From: CBFFRJ01 sp963530515
GTDB lineage: Bacteria; Pseudomonadota; Gammaproteobacteria; Enterobacterales; Enterobacteriaceae
Length of the DNA stretch: 64,000 bases
NCBI GenBank assembly: GCA_963530515.1
Contig: CAUSEC010000002.1
Location: forward strand, 186,001-250,000
Reading direction: 5' to 3'
The position numbers and the translations under genes were made by a program. Positions within the stretch are counted from its first letter, which is position 1; each line of letters begins with the position of its first letter. The notes under the pieces are model-generated. The model searched no databases and had not been told where the DNA came from. It saw only the letters and a program-made list of their open reading frames with translations. Shown here piece by piece: positions 42,968 through 52,294 of the stretch.

Positions 42968-44869
42968 ATGACCGCCCAATCCGATTACTGCATACCTTTT
43001 CCCTCCACCAACGATGAATCGTTTGACGACCTGATTGATCAACTGACTGACGTCAGAAACGCAATGCTGGCAGCCCCTTTGCGTGCCCAACCGCATCTGG
43101 AGGCGGTTCATCCCGCATTTTCAGCCAGTGCCATCAACCTGTTGCAGTATCTTGCGTTTCGCCGCCAGGATCTTCGCCAGCTACAAAGCAAACTCGCCAT
43201 GCGCGGGCTCTCGTCACTGGGGCGCGCCGAAGCCCATGTACTGGAGACGGTAACTCAGGTGTTGCAGCTGTTGCAGCAGGTCTGCGCGAAGTCGCCCGTT
43301 GACCTGGTCGGCGAGCCGGCGCTGAGTTTTGCCGACAGCCAGCGGCTGCTTAAAGCGCATACCGAACAGTTGTTTGGCCCGGCAATGGCGGGGCGTGATG
43401 TGCGGATCATGGTCACCATGCCAGGGGAAGCGGCGGACGACCCGACGCTCATCCAGAATCTGCTCAGACAGGGCATGAACTGCATGCGTATCAACTGCGC
43501 TCATGACGATAAAAGCGTCTGGCTGAAAATGATCAATCATCTGAAGCTCTCGACAAAAAGCCTGAAAATCCCCTGCCAGATAGTGATGGATTTACCTGGC
43601 CCTAAACTGCGTACTGGCCCGATGGAACCCGGTGCCGCCGTAATCCACGTGCGCCCGAAACGCGATGTCTTTGGCCGGGTGGCGCGCTTAGCCCGGCTGT
43701 GGCTGACGGTGTCTCCGGTGTTGTCTCCCGCCCCCTCACCGGCAGACAGCGTGCTTCCGGTCGACAAAACCTGGCTGGCAGCGCGGGTCACTGGCGATGA
43801 AATTGTGTTTTCCGACGTCCGGGGCGCAAAACGTGTCATGACGGTGGCGGATGTCACGCCGAATGGCTGTTGGGCGGAACTGGCGCAAAGTGCGTGGATT
43901 GTCCCTGGCATAACGCTGCGCTGTAAAAAGCGCGCGCGGAACAAAAAATCGCTCACCCGGGTGGGGGCATTGCCGCAGGTCGAAAACGTCATTTTCCTCA
44001 ACCGGGGCGACACGCTGATCCTGACCCGCGATCTGCTGCCGGGCCGTGCGGCGACCTTCGACAGCACCGGCCAGCTCCTGACGCCGGCGTATATCGGCTG
44101 TACGCTGCCCGACATCTTTGACGATGTGCGCGCGGGGGAGTCTATCTATCTGGACGATGGCAAAATCGGTGGGATTATCGAAAAAGTGGAGCTGACGCAG
44201 CTGGTTATTCGCATCACCCATACCCATGTCCGGGGTTCAAAACTGCGAGCCGATAAAGGCATAAACCTGCCGGAAAGCCATTTGCACCTGTCGGCGTTAA
44301 CCGCGCAGGATCTCGAGATCCTGCCGTTCGTGGTGAAATACGCCGACGTCGTGGAATACTCCTTTGCCAACTGCGCCGCAGACGTGGCGCTGCTGCAAAA
44401 AAGCATGCAGTCCCTCCGGCGTAAGCATCCGGCCATTGTGCTGAAAATTGAAACCAAGCGGGCGTTTAAGAATTTACCCGCCATGCTGTTGATGGCGATG
44501 CGTTCTCCCTGCTGCGGCGTGATGATCGCCCGTGGTGATCTGGCGGTAGAGTGCGGATTTGAACGGTTAGCCGAAGTGCAGGAGGAGATCCTGTGGATTT
44601 GCGAGGCGGCTCATATTCCTGTTATCTGGGCCACACAGGTGCTGGAAACCCTGGCGAAATCGGGTATGCCGTCACGCGCCGAAATCACCGATGCTGCTAT
44701 GGGGCACCGGGCGGAGTGCGTCATGCTGAATAAAGGCCCTTATATTCTTGAGGCCATCCAGGTGCTGGATAATATTTTGCGTCGCATGCAGCCGCATCAA
44801 TCCAAAAAACAATCGATGCTGCGTGAACTGAGAATTGCCCATTTACTTGACGCAGCGGAAAGCCATTAA
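42968..44869 (+). CDS. pyruvate kinase-like protein, atypical domain layout
   Basis: A 633-residue protein. Residues 1-140 are a helical extension without known match. From about 143 the pyruvate-kinase barrel follows: IMVTMPGEAADDP, then CMRINCAHDD, MDLPGPKLRTGP (compare D-T-K-G-P-E-I-R), IVLKIETKRAF with the catalytic Lys, MIARGDLAVECGF and WATQVLETLAKSGMPSRAE. The insert between barrel strands, where the lid (B) domain lies, is enlarged (about 225-390). The C-terminal allosteric domain of PykA/PykF is missing. Several key residues are kept, so it may be active, but the Ser of the R-N-S-H motif is Ala here. It is not the housekeeping enzyme. Confidence 0.82.
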   Translation: MTAQSDYCIPFPSTNDESFDDLIDQLTDVRNAMLAAPLRAQPHLEAVHPAFSASAINLLQYLAFRRQDLRQLQSKLAMRGLSSLGRAEAHVLETVTQVLQLLQQVCAKSPVDLVGEPALSFADSQRLLKAHTEQLFGPAMAGRDVRIMVTMPGEAADDPTLIQNLLRQGMNCMRINCAHDDKSVWLKMINHLKLSTKSLKIPCQIVMDLPGPKLRTGPMEPGAAVIHVRPKRDVFGRVARLARLWLTVSPVLSPAPSPADSVLPVDKTWLAARVTGDEIVFSDVRGAKRVMTVADVTPNGCWAELAQSAWIVPGITLRCKKRARNKKSLTRVGALPQVENVIFLNRGDTLILTRDLLPGRAATFDSTGQLLTPAYIGCTLPDIFDDVRAGESIYLDDGKIGGIIEKVELTQLVIRITHTHVRGSKLRADKGINLPESHLHLSALTAQDLEILPFVVKYADVVEYSFANCAADVALLQKSMQSLRRKHPAIVLKIETKRAFKNLPAMLLMAMRSPCCGVMIARGDLAVECGFERLAEVQEEILWICEAAHIPVIWATQVLETLAKSGMPSRAEITDAAMGHRAECVMLNKGPYILEAIQVLDNILRRMQPHQSKKQSMLRELRIAHLLDAAESH

Positions 44870-44882
44870 CGGCTGCTGCAAA

Positions 44883-44908
44883 CAGGCCCGCCCTGTAAGA
44901 CGGGCCTG
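44883..44908. terminator. hairpin between convergent pyruvate kinase-like gene and lacY
   Basis: CAGGCCCG and CGGGCCTG form an eight-base stem with a ten-base loop, 13 bases after one stop and 5 bases from the other. No T tract is present. Confidence 0.5.
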
Positions 44909-44913
44909 CGCTG

Positions 44914-46179
44914 TCAGGCTGCGCTATTCACGCCGGTCGCCGGGAGTAATGTTTTACCGCCTTTGAGGGTGAAGAGTGAAATAACGGTAAAGGTCAGCGT
45001 AATCGATCCCAGAATAAAATAAGCCTGATGGAAACCAACGGTGTCATACATCCGTCCAACCCATGCTGATAACACCACGCCTGAAAGCTGTTTCGATAAA
45101 TTAAAGCCAATCAGGAACAGTGTTGCCGACAGTCTCGGATTAAACGCAGAGGAAATATATTTAAAGGTGCCAACCAGCAGGAACGGCAGCTCAAACATAT
45201 GCAGCATTTTTAGAATAACGACTTCGACGGCTGAAGACGCAAAAGACGAGCCTAAAATACGGGCTGACATAATAACACCCGCCGCCATCAGCGCATTTTT
45301 GGCGCCAATGCGATTCACAATAGCCGGGGCGAAGAACATGATCGTGGCATTGAGTAATTCCCCACCGGTGGTCACAAAACCAAACACTTCGGTGCCACGC
45401 TGGGGGCTGGAGAAGAAGCCTTTAAAGAAGTTGGCAAACTGCTGGTCGAACACGTCATAGACGCTGGCGACACCCACGACGTAGACAATAAAGCCCCAGA
45501 AGCGCGGCATCCGCAGCAGTTCTGCGGCCGTGCGCATTGAGAACGCCTGGCGGTTGGCTCCCAGTGCGTCGATAACCAATTCGCTGTTGCTGCCTTCCGG
45601 CTTAGACATCCACAGCAGCACGCCAAGCACCAGCGCGAAACCGGAGGCGATCCAGAAGGTAATATTCGGGTCGATGCCGAACAAAATACCGGTGATGGAG
45701 GCACACAGCGCCCAGCCAATACAACCCGAGACGCGGACTTTGCCATATTCAAACTGATTGGCACGGCTGACGCGTTCAATATAAGCCTCAACCGCACCGG
45801 AACCGCTGGAGAACACGACACCCAGATAAATCCCGCCCGCCAGCGCACCGGCATATATATTCAATTGCAGTAACGGCGACAGGACAAAAATAAAGAAGGG
45901 GGCGAACAGAATCAATAAGACGGTAATGGTCCACAGCAGATGTTTGCGTAATCCCAGCTTATCGGAGATCAAACCAAACACCGGCTGGAAAATAATCGCA
46001 AACAGCGAGATAGAGGAGAAAACGATCCCCGTTTCCGTTTTGGTTAAATGGTTAACTTCTGCCAGCCAGACCGGGAAAAAAGGAAAGTAGGCCGACATAA
46101 TGAAGTAGTAGAAGAAAAAGAACAGCATAAAGTAAATAAAGTTATGCCGTTCTCTTGGGGCGAGTTCAGAGAGTTTCAT
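44914..46179 (-). CDS. lacY: lactose permease (lactose:proton symporter)
   Basis: A 421-residue membrane protein matching E. coli LacY (417) in all twelve helices: FIYFMLFFFFYYFIMSAYFP at helix 1, LFQPVFGLISDKLGLRKHLL-type loop 2-3 (here FQPVFGLISDKLGLRKHLL), VYDVFDQQFANFF in helix 7 and VEVVILKMLHMFELPFLLVG, which holds the proton-coupling His and Glu of helix 10. It imports lactose with a proton. It follows lacZ by 57 bases with a hairpin in between. No lacA follows. Confidence 0.95.
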   Translation of the reverse strand: MKLSELAPRERHNFIYFMLFFFFYYFIMSAYFPFFPVWLAEVNHLTKTETGIVFSSISLFAIIFQPVFGLISDKLGLRKHLLWTITVLLILFAPFFIFVLSPLLQLNIYAGALAGGIYLGVVFSSGSGAVEAYIERVSRANQFEYGKVRVSGCIGWALCASITGILFGIDPNITFWIASGFALVLGVLLWMSKPEGSNSELVIDALGANRQAFSMRTAAELLRMPRFWGFIVYVVGVASVYDVFDQQFANFFKGFFSSPQRGTEVFGFVTTGGELLNATIMFFAPAIVNRIGAKNALMAAGVIMSARILGSSFASSAVEVVILKMLHMFELPFLLVGTFKYISSAFNPRLSATLFLIGFNLSKQLSGVVLSAWVGRMYDTVGFHQAYFILGSITLTFTVISLFTLKGGKTLLPATGVNSAA

Positions 46180-46213
46180 TGTGACTGTTCCATCCTGTTA
46201 TGCCTGTAAGCCA

Positions 46214-46230
46214 GGGGGCTTAACGCCCCC
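46214..46230 (-). repeat. hairpin between lacZ and lacY
   Basis: GGGGGC and GCCCCC enclose a five-base loop directly after the lacZ stop. It may act as a processing or attenuation element that sets lacY expression. Confidence 0.45.
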
Positions 46231-46236
46231 CGATTA

Positions 46237-49200
46237 TTATTGGAAGTGAAGCGTTAACTGATATTGCCATTGTGTCTCAAGCAGCAACCATTGCTGCAAT
46301 ACGCTGGGCGTCCAGGAGTCATCCCCGCCGATGCCCATATGCAGGCCATCGAGGGTTATCCAGACGCCGTTTTCCGGCTGCATCCGGTGCCAGTGGTCGG
46401 TCTCCATTAATTGCGCGGTACTGAAAGGCTGTACGGAGAAGTGGAAATTCCCCGCCACGTGCCAGCGTCCCCAGTCCAGGGCTTTCGTGTCGCAACGCAG
46501 GCCGTTTTCAGTCGGGAAAATGTACGCTGTGGTCATCTCACTGAGCGGTTGTTCCCAGCGGGAGAAAAGGGCGCTGGTGCGTCTGTCCGGGTAGTTTTCA
46601 TGCGGGCCGAGGCCGAGCCAGGAGACGGGCGTGTTCTCGTCCTGGACCTGGAAATGCAGCCCGACGCGCGGCAGCGGTGGCAGGGTGCCTGCGCGTTCAC
46701 CGTCAATGGCCAGGTGCAGTTTGCCCTCGGCGTCAAAGGTCATCCGCCAGTGGCTAACAATCACCACGGCGTTGTCACTCAGGTAGTGCCAGCGACTGTC
46801 GATGACCACCTCATGGGCGAGACGCTGGGCGTCACACTGCACGCAGCGAGAGGTGAGGTTGTACAGCCCGGCGCTTTTCCAGCGTTCAACCCAGGCGTTA
46901 GGATCGATGCGTTCAACCTCGCTTACGCCAATTTCATTGTCCAGCGGCGCACGCACAAACTGGTCACGCAGCGGGGTGAGCAACTGTTCTGCGCCGTCCA
47001 CCTGCCAGTGGGTGAGCAGACCGCTCTGGCGGTCGATAGTCCACTGCTGTGTGCCATGACGAACAGTCCAGGTACTGTCGCTCTGCTCCAGCTCGGGGGC
47101 CGTGCCGGTGGATAAATGCGGGCGCAGTACCAGCGGGGTGGTGAGGGCAAACTGTTGCCAGGCCACGCGATGCCCGGCGTCAGACCAGGGGGTGGCCTGC
47201 GGCTGGACGACCGTCAGATTCAGCCAGACGTCTTCAGCCCCGGCGGGTAGCGTGAGCGTCTCACTCAGCGTCAATTCACACTGGCCTTCAGGGAGGATAT
47301 CCAGCGTCACGCAGCCGTGAGCAACGGTTTCACCTGCCGCCTGAACCTGCCAGTGCAGTTCCTCGTTATCAGTGGTGCGGAACAGATATTCATTGGTGAG
47401 TCTGACGCGCAGCGGATGTTGCGCCAGCAGGGCAAACTGGAAGAATTGCTGCGCATGGCTGGCCTCGATTAAGGACGGGTGAGGGCGGCGATCGGGGAAC
47501 ACCAGGCCATTCATACAGAACTGGCGATCGTTGGGCTTGTCACCAAAATCCCCGCCGTAGGCCCAGCCGGTGCTGCCATCGTCAAAGGTTTTCATGATCG
47601 CCTGATCGGCCCAGTCCCAGATAAACCCACCCTGCAGGCGCGGGTACTCACGAAACGCCTGCCAGTAATCGGCAAAATTGCCCAGGCTGTTGCCCATGGC
47701 GTGGGCGTATTCACAAAGAATGAGCGGACGCTGCTCGCCAGGCAGGCTGATCCACTTTTTAATCCCCCACTTGGGTACCGCCGGGATCGGCAGGTCGCTG
47801 TCCACGCGGGCATACATGGGGCAGACAATATCGGTGGTGCTGCTGTTCGCGCCGCCACCTTCGTACTGCACCGGGCGCGACGGATCATTGCGTTTGAGCC
47901 AGTGGTACATGGCTTCGTGGTTGCTGCCACCGCCGGATTCGTTGCCCAGCGACCAGATGATAATCGACGGGTGATTGCGATTGGTCTGTAGCATGCGGGT
48001 GACGCGCGCGCTGTAAGCCGGCAGCCAGGCGGGGTCATCGGAAAGTCGGCTCATAGGCACCATGCCGTGGGTCTCGATATTGGCCTCGTCGACCACGTAA
48101 AGACCGTAGCGGTTACAGAGTTCATACCAGCGTGGCGCGTTGGGGTAGTGAGAGCAGCGTACGGCGTTAAAATTGTTCTGCTTCATCAGCAGAATGTCCT
48201 GCACCATGTCCGCTTCGGTCACGACCTGGCCGCGCTGGTGGTGATGCTCGTGGCGGTTCACGCCGCGGATCAACAGCGGTTTGCCGTTAAGTTTCAGCAG
48301 ACCATTGTCGATGTCGATTCGACGAAAGCCGATATCCCAGGCCTCGGTCTCTATCAGCTCATCACCGTGCCACAGGGACACCACCGCACGATAGCAGTGC
48401 GGCGTTTCCGCACTCCACAACGCCGGGCGTTCCACGGGCAAATGCATCACGGAGCGTTCGCCGTAGTTGCCACGCTCGTCAATGATGGGTGAGCCGGGTT
48501 GCTGCTGGTGTTGTGCGACGCAGTGCTTGCCGTTCCACAGCGCAACACGGACGGTCAGTGTCTCAAGCCATTGCGCCGGGGCGGCAACGGTAACGCTGAC
48601 GTCCAGTTCTGCATCGCGATACAGCGCATCAAGCTGAGGCGTGATCTGGACATCACTCAGGTGCAACGTCGGTTTATTGAGCAGCCAGACGGAGCGGAAG
48701 ATGCCGCTCATACGCCACATGTCCTGGTCTTCAAGCCAGGTGCCTGCGCTCCAGCGCATGACCATCACGCAGAGGCGGTTTTCACCGGTTTGCAGAAAGG
48801 CGCTGAGATCGAAGGCCGCGGGCAGGCGGCTGTCCTGCGAATAACCAACCCATTTACCGTTGCACCAGAGATGGAACGCCGAGTTCACGCCGTCGAAGAT
48901 AATTTGCGTCTGCCCTTCAGTTTGCCAGCGTTCTTCGACGCTAAAAGTCAGCGAGTAGCAGCCGGTGGGGTTGTCTTCCGGCACGCGCGGCGGGGTGGTT
49001 TCGATGGGGTAACGCACGTTGCTGTAGATGGGCGCGTCATAGCCTTCCATTTGCCAGTTTGAGGGCACGGGCGTCGGGCGGCTGTCCGCCAGATCGCTTT
49101 CCAGCCAGTGGGCATCTACCGCAAACGGGCTGCGGGCATAAGAAAACTGCCATTGCCCGTCCAGCAGTCGGCGTTGGGGTGAGGGCTGATTCTCTCTGGC

Positions 49201-49344
49201 GGCGTCAAGGTCTCGCCAGCTGGCGAACGTCGGGTGGGCCGATAAACGGTTCAAATGCGTAATGGTCTGATTTTGCCAGTCTTCACGGCCCAGCACTTCA
49301 TGAAATGTCGGCCCCTGGGGAGCCTGTAACGCGTGATGTTGCAT
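46237..49344 (-). CDS. lacZ: beta-galactosidase
   Basis: A 1035-residue glycoside hydrolase family 2 enzyme (E. coli LacZ has 1024). It hydrolyses lactose and makes allolactose. The acid/base Glu is in IIWSLGNESGGGSNH, the nucleophile Glu in LILCEYAHAMGNSLGNF, and the RGVNRHEHHHQRG loop contributes to the active site. It starts at the ATG at 49344 with AGGG upstream and precedes lacY. It diverges from lacI, with two operator-like sites between them. Confidence 0.97.
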   Translation of the reverse strand: MQHHALQAPQGPTFHEVLGREDWQNQTITHLNRLSAHPTFASWRDLDAARENQPSPQRRLLDGQWQFSYARSPFAVDAHWLESDLADSRPTPVPSNWQMEGYDAPIYSNVRYPIETTPPRVPEDNPTGCYSLTFSVEERWQTEGQTQIIFDGVNSAFHLWCNGKWVGYSQDSRLPAAFDLSAFLQTGENRLCVMVMRWSAGTWLEDQDMWRMSGIFRSVWLLNKPTLHLSDVQITPQLDALYRDAELDVSVTVAAPAQWLETLTVRVALWNGKHCVAQHQQQPGSPIIDERGNYGERSVMHLPVERPALWSAETPHCYRAVVSLWHGDELIETEAWDIGFRRIDIDNGLLKLNGKPLLIRGVNRHEHHHQRGQVVTEADMVQDILLMKQNNFNAVRCSHYPNAPRWYELCNRYGLYVVDEANIETHGMVPMSRLSDDPAWLPAYSARVTRMLQTNRNHPSIIIWSLGNESGGGSNHEAMYHWLKRNDPSRPVQYEGGGANSSTTDIVCPMYARVDSDLPIPAVPKWGIKKWISLPGEQRPLILCEYAHAMGNSLGNFADYWQAFREYPRLQGGFIWDWADQAIMKTFDDGSTGWAYGGDFGDKPNDRQFCMNGLVFPDRRPHPSLIEASHAQQFFQFALLAQHPLRVRLTNEYLFRTTDNEELHWQVQAAGETVAHGCVTLDILPEGQCELTLSETLTLPAGAEDVWLNLTVVQPQATPWSDAGHRVAWQQFALTTPLVLRPHLSTGTAPELEQSDSTWTVRHGTQQWTIDRQSGLLTHWQVDGAEQLLTPLRDQFVRAPLDNEIGVSEVERIDPNAWVERWKSAGLYNLTSRCVQCDAQRLAHEVVIDSRWHYLSDNAVVIVSHWRMTFDAEGKLHLAIDGERAGTLPPLPRVGLHFQVQDENTPVSWLGLGPHENYPDRRTSALFSRWEQPLSEMTTAYIFPTENGLRCDTKALDWGRWHVAGNFHFSVQPFSTAQLMETDHWHRMQPENGVWITLDGLHMGIGGDDSWTPSVLQQWLLLETQWQYQLTLHFQ

Positions 49345-49368
49345 AGGAAACCCTGATTGATAAATGAA

Positions 49369-49387
49369 AATGTCATTCGCTAGACAA
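49369..49387. promoter_or_regulatory. lac operator-like site near lacZ
   Basis: AATGTCATTCGCTAGACAA shares AATGTC and TCGCTA with the reverse complement of the second site 135 bases away. It lies 25-43 bases upstream of the lacZ ATG, a position where a bound LacI would block transcription. Confidence 0.6.
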
Positions 49388-49503
49388 GATGGGATGAGTT
49401 ATCAGATATTTTGTTTTTAGCCACAATATCGGCAAAATTGAAACTCACTGGCGATCACGAAACGGCCTTAAAATGGCGTTTTTTTGTCGTCTTTTAGACA
49501 TAA

Positions 49504-49522
49504 AATGTTAGCGAGCGACATT
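49504..49522. promoter_or_regulatory. lac operator-like site near lacI
   Basis: AATGTTAGCGAGCGACATT has AATGT and ACATT arms around a GCGAGC core, comparable to E. coli lac operators. It is 27 bases before the lacI ATG. With the lacZ-side site it could allow looping by a LacI tetramer. Confidence 0.6.
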
Positions 49523-49548
49523 GTTATTGTTGAGTAAAGGAGTATGAG

Positions 49549-50616
49549 ATGCAGCGCCATACGGCAACCTTAGAAGATGTGGCCCGCGAGGCCGGGGTCT
49601 CTCAGCAGACGGTCTCGCGCGTGCTGAATAAACCCGATGTGGTTTCTGAGCGCACCCGGGAAAAAGTCATCCGGGCAATGCAGGCGCTGCATTATGTGCC
49701 CAACCGTTCAGCACAATTGCTGGCCGGGAAATCGGCACCCTCGATAGGCTTGATTACGGCGTCACTGACGCTGCATGCGCCCTCGCAAATCGCCGCCGCG
49801 GTGAAAAGCCACGCGGGTGCGCATCAGCTGGAGGTGGCGATTGCCATGCCGGTGGTGGCGGATTACGCCTCACTGCAGGCGCGCTTGAATGAGTTTCGTG
49901 CGCAGAATATTCGCGGAGCGATCATCAATCTGCCCCTGGAGGGCAGCATTGCGGAAAAACTGGTGAGTGAGAATCCGGATATCTGCTGCCTGTTTCTGGA
50001 CATCTCGCCGGAAACGGATGTCTGCTGCGTGCGCTTTGATCATCTTGAAGGTTGTGGTGCCTGTGTCACTCATCTCTGGGATCTGGGGCACCGGGAGTTT
50101 GGCCTGCTGGCGGGGCCGGAAAGTTCGGTTTCCGCCCGTATGCGTTTGAGTTGCTGGCGCGAAACGCTGCACCGGCTTGGGGTGAGTAATGCGGTGACGG
50201 TGTTTGGTGACTGGAGTGCAGCCAGCGGCTGGCATAAGGCTTTCGAGCTGTTACATCAGTATCCGAAGATGAGCGCCATTGTCGTCGCGAATGACCAGAT
50301 GGCCCTGGGCGTGCTAAGCGCACTGGCGCAACTGAATCGCACGGGAAGCCGGGCCGTTTCGGTAACCGGTTATGATGATACGGCAGACAGCCTCTACTTC
50401 CAGCCGCCGCTGACGACCGTAGCCCAGGACTTCAATAAGCTCGGCAAACGTGCGGTTGAATTGCTCATCCAGCAAATCGCCGCCCCGCAGATGCGCATTC
50501 GTGAGCTGTTGCCCACACGGCTGGTGATTCGCCAGTCCACCTGGCCTTTGGGGCGGGAAGATAACCAGAACGCGCAGCTCATCACACAGCTTAAAACACT
50601 GGTGGAGAAGCTATGA
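49549..50616 (+). CDS. lacI: lac repressor
   Basis: A 355-residue LacI protein (E. coli 360). The N-terminal helix-turn-helix and hinge helix are ATLEDVAREAGVSQQTVSRV and the following NKPDVVSERTREKV, with the residues YVPNRSAQLLAG before the core. The core is a periplasmic-binding-protein fold for allolactose. The C-terminal leucine-rich tail (LITQLKTLVEKL) is the tetramerisation helix. It is divergent from lacZY rather than upstream in the same direction as in E. coli. AGGAG lies seven bases before the ATG. Confidence 0.93.
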   Translation: MQRHTATLEDVAREAGVSQQTVSRVLNKPDVVSERTREKVIRAMQALHYVPNRSAQLLAGKSAPSIGLITASLTLHAPSQIAAAVKSHAGAHQLEVAIAMPVVADYASLQARLNEFRAQNIRGAIINLPLEGSIAEKLVSENPDICCLFLDISPETDVCCVRFDHLEGCGACVTHLWDLGHREFGLLAGPESSVSARMRLSCWRETLHRLGVSNAVTVFGDWSAASGWHKAFELLHQYPKMSAIVVANDQMALGVLSALAQLNRTGSRAVSVTGYDDTADSLYFQPPLTTVAQDFNKLGKRAVELLIQQIAAPQMRIRELLPTRLVIRQSTWPLGREDNQNAQLITQLKTLVEKL

Positions 50617-50714
50617 GCATTCAAGCGCAGGTGCTTTATCATCAGTGAGAAATAGCGACCGGATAAAATTCCGTAATACTCAGGACATGCATATCAACCG
50701 CAGAGGGAGCGTTC

Positions 50715-51524
50715 ATGAATCGACGGCAATTTTTGGCTGGCAGTATGGCAACACTGGCGGTTCTGCCGCTGGATGCCCATGCCAGCGTGAAAGAGATACT
50801 GGCAGGCGCAGCCAACGCAGAAGACAGATTAGCATTCACCCAGCTTCAGCAACAAACGACCACGCTGGTGGTTAATCTGGTGACCGGCAGTTTGCTGAAC
50901 TTTGGTTACCAGACTCTCAGCGGCAATCAGCCCAACGCCTATGCCAATCAGGTTTATCTGTGGGAAGTGTCTACCGACACCATTCCCTGGAGCCGCCCGG
51001 CGCAAAACGGCACGCCCGTGCTGTTAAATATCCCCACTGGCGACCAGAATATTGAGAATGTCGATATTTCGACCAATGCGTATATTTTAGGCTACTCGCT
51101 GGCACCCGCCGGACAGTCGCCAGCATGGTCAAATTATTCAAACGTGGTGGCTTGTGCGTATATTCCACCAGGCACTGGCGGGATTGAAAATCGGCAGGTC
51201 ACACAATCCACATGCAGTATCGAGCCTGTTTATGTCGGCACGACGTCATTAGCCTGCTTTTTTACGTTTCTGCCTGGCTTTCAGGCACTGTTATCAAAAA
51301 GCTGGATCGGTATCTGGCAAGGCAGTTCCGCATCTTATACGCTGGCGCCAAAATGGCGCGCACCGGTCACTGTAGAAGCAGACAGTGGCTACGCCGGGAT
51401 TAACGGCGTGGCATTTGCGACGGGGGAAAAATATACCCTTGGGTTATTTAGCGGTGGTTTCGATCCTGATCAGGAAAAGTGTGACCTTAAGCTTTTATGC
51501 TGCACTGCGATGTTTTCAATATGA
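50715..51524 (+). CDS. unknown protein with Tat-type signal; paralogue of the gene at 52295
   Basis: A 269-residue protein. The N-terminus MNRRQFLAGSMATLAVLPLD, then AHA, is a twin-arginine signal, so the protein is probably folded in the cytoplasm and exported. Residues 40-269 align with the downstream paralogue: TIPWSRP, AYILGYSLAP, WSNYSNVVACAYIPPGTGG, GTTSLACFFTFLPGFQ, SWIGIWQGSSASYTLAPKWR, then AP, and KYTLGLFSGGF. The repeated beta pattern suggests a sandwich fold. The C-terminus has a Cys-rich stretch (CDLKLLCCTAMFSI) absent from the paralogue. I recognise no family. It lies 98 bases after lacI and 770 bases before the rest of the cluster. Confidence 0.7.
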   Translation: MNRRQFLAGSMATLAVLPLDAHASVKEILAGAANAEDRLAFTQLQQQTTTLVVNLVTGSLLNFGYQTLSGNQPNAYANQVYLWEVSTDTIPWSRPAQNGTPVLLNIPTGDQNIENVDISTNAYILGYSLAPAGQSPAWSNYSNVVACAYIPPGTGGIENRQVTQSTCSIEPVYVGTTSLACFFTFLPGFQALLSKSWIGIWQGSSASYTLAPKWRAPVTVEADSGYAGINGVAFATGEKYTLGLFSGGFDPDQEKCDLKLLCCTAMFSI

Positions 51525-52294
51525 CAGTAATATTTTTCGTTTGTTAAATTATGAATAAATGATGAATTTTGAAATATCATTTCTTTATTTTGCATAATAA
51601 AATTTATTGATAAGAATGAAGTTGTAGTGAGGCTGTAGTGATGGTGAATGGCAGGTAAATAAAGTGAGGTTTTGCTGCTGTTATTTTTTTATTTTTATAA
51701 TGAGTGAGCGTTGGATATTACTAAAGGTAATGTTTTCTGAGTAAGGTGAATTCTATCAGTAAGTTGAGTGTGTGGGAGGTAGCGCATTTTGGCAGAATGA
51801 ATGAGTTCGAAATGACGACTGTGTTAATCAATTATTCCAACATGATGTTTTTAATGAAGAATGCGATGAAATAAAAAAATCGACGACCTGGATTGTATTT
51901 ATTCATCATGCGTGCTTTACTTCATCTTGCCTTTCATATGATAAATATGTTTAACCTTTTTACTTGCATCCCGTTAAGCCCGGTGGGCCGTTCCTGTCAC
52001 ACTGGCAAATAAAGATGTCCGGTATGACTGGCTCTGTCGGGGAACGCCGAGAAAAAAAGTTTAAACATGACATTCTTAATGTAAGGCGCTCAAAACTTAA
52101 GCCACACTAAATTAAGCTGCAAATACTACGTATTATATATCCCGGCGTGTCTGGTTCGGCGGTTATACGTCGCTCTATTATGGAGCGGGGAATATTTATT
52201 AGCTGGCTAACCTGATGCGTTACCTGGTTTTGGAAGATGTCTGATTCTTAAATGTATTCACGTGTTACCATCACTCTTGTAAATGGGGGTTAAT
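51525..52294 (+). other. 770-base AT-rich non-coding region, probable regulatory leader
   Basis: This lies between the two paralogues and has no gene-sized frame. It is AT-rich to about 51970, then mixed. It must contain the promoter of the 52295-64000 operon. A 25-codon frame at 51797-51874 has no nearby ribosome-binding sequence. I cannot place a promoter with confidence. Confidence 0.5.

Noticed and set aside
49450..49475. Possible CRP site in the lacI-lacZ spacer
   Set aside because: Only one half-site (ATCACGA) is acceptable; the other half does not match.
51797..51874. 25-codon frame before the giant-protein operon
   Set aside because: No ribosome-binding sequence at a workable distance; Met-rich chance peptide.
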